Below are positions 6,005-6,020 of a stretch of 6,020 nt of DNA, piece by piece. The DNA is from Desulfuromonadaceae bacterium GWB2_53_15 (GTDB lineage: Bacteria; Desulfobacterota; Desulfuromonadia; Geobacterales; Pseudopelobacteraceae): positions 11,013 through 17,032 of the forward strand of contig MHXL01000108.1 of assembly GCA_001824455.1 (NCBI GenBank), read 5' to 3'. Under the pieces are notes generated by a model. It saw only the letters and a program-made list of their open reading frames with translations, searched no databases and had not been told where the DNA came from. Both the position numbers and the translations under genes were made by a program. Position 1 is the first letter of the stretch. Every line of letters starts with the position of its first letter.

Positions 6005-6020
6005 ATGATTATCAAACGAG
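6005..6020 (+). CDS. Start of an unidentified gene, divergent from the glucan synthase
   Basis: Only M-I-I-K-R and one further base are visible before the window ends. The ATG follows a strong ribosome binding site and a long AT-richer leader. The product cannot be named from five residues. The divergent arrangement and shared inverted repeat suggest it could be co-regulated with the synthase. Confidence 0.6.

Overview
This window is almost entirely one very large gene read on the minus strand, plus the divergent regulatory region in front of it. From 5493 down to base 1 there is a single uninterrupted reading frame of 1831 codons. I translated it row by row and found no stop codon. It runs off the left edge. 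Its conserved blocks identify a cyclic beta-1,2-glucan synthase (ChvB/NdvB/Cgs type). Relatives are about 2800 residues long, so roughly the last thousand residues (most of the GH94 part) lie outside the window.

The module order along the protein is as follows. Residues 1-410 are an N-terminal soluble region. A membrane pair follows at about 422-471. The GT84 glucosyltransferase core spans about 472-820 and carries D539, D641/D643, D756 and R787-x-x-R-W791. A second membrane cluster lies at about 829-991. The cyclization (transglycosylase) domain spans about 1010-1625. The start of the GH94 phosphorylase-like domain begins at about 1640. Together these modules elongate a beta-1,2-glucan from UDP-glucose at the inner membrane, close it into a ring and set its size. 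The product normally goes to the periplasm.

The 511 bases between this gene and the next (5494-6004) are non-coding and unusually structured. Moving away from the synthase start they hold: a 105-bp tract of interleaved 7- and 8-bp repeats (5534-5638); two inverted copies of the same heptamer (5716-5732); a pair of adjacent hairpins with mutually complementary loops followed by a U7 run on the minus strand (5764-5822); a 9-bp inverted repeat sitting among candidate divergent promoters (5842-5889); and two short dyads in the leader of the right-hand gene. That gene begins on the plus strand at 6005 behind a good ribosome binding site, but only five codons are visible.

Organism: a high-GC Gram-negative bacterium. 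The simple heptamer tandem repeats and the synthase away from an obvious rhizobial context suggest to me a Geobacter-like member of the Desulfuromonadota/deltaproteobacteria. This is a guess from general impression only. The most interesting candidates for something undescribed are the kissing-hairpin RNA ahead of the synthase, the repeat tract in its leader, and an in-frame A-AAA-AAC slippery heptamer inside the gene.
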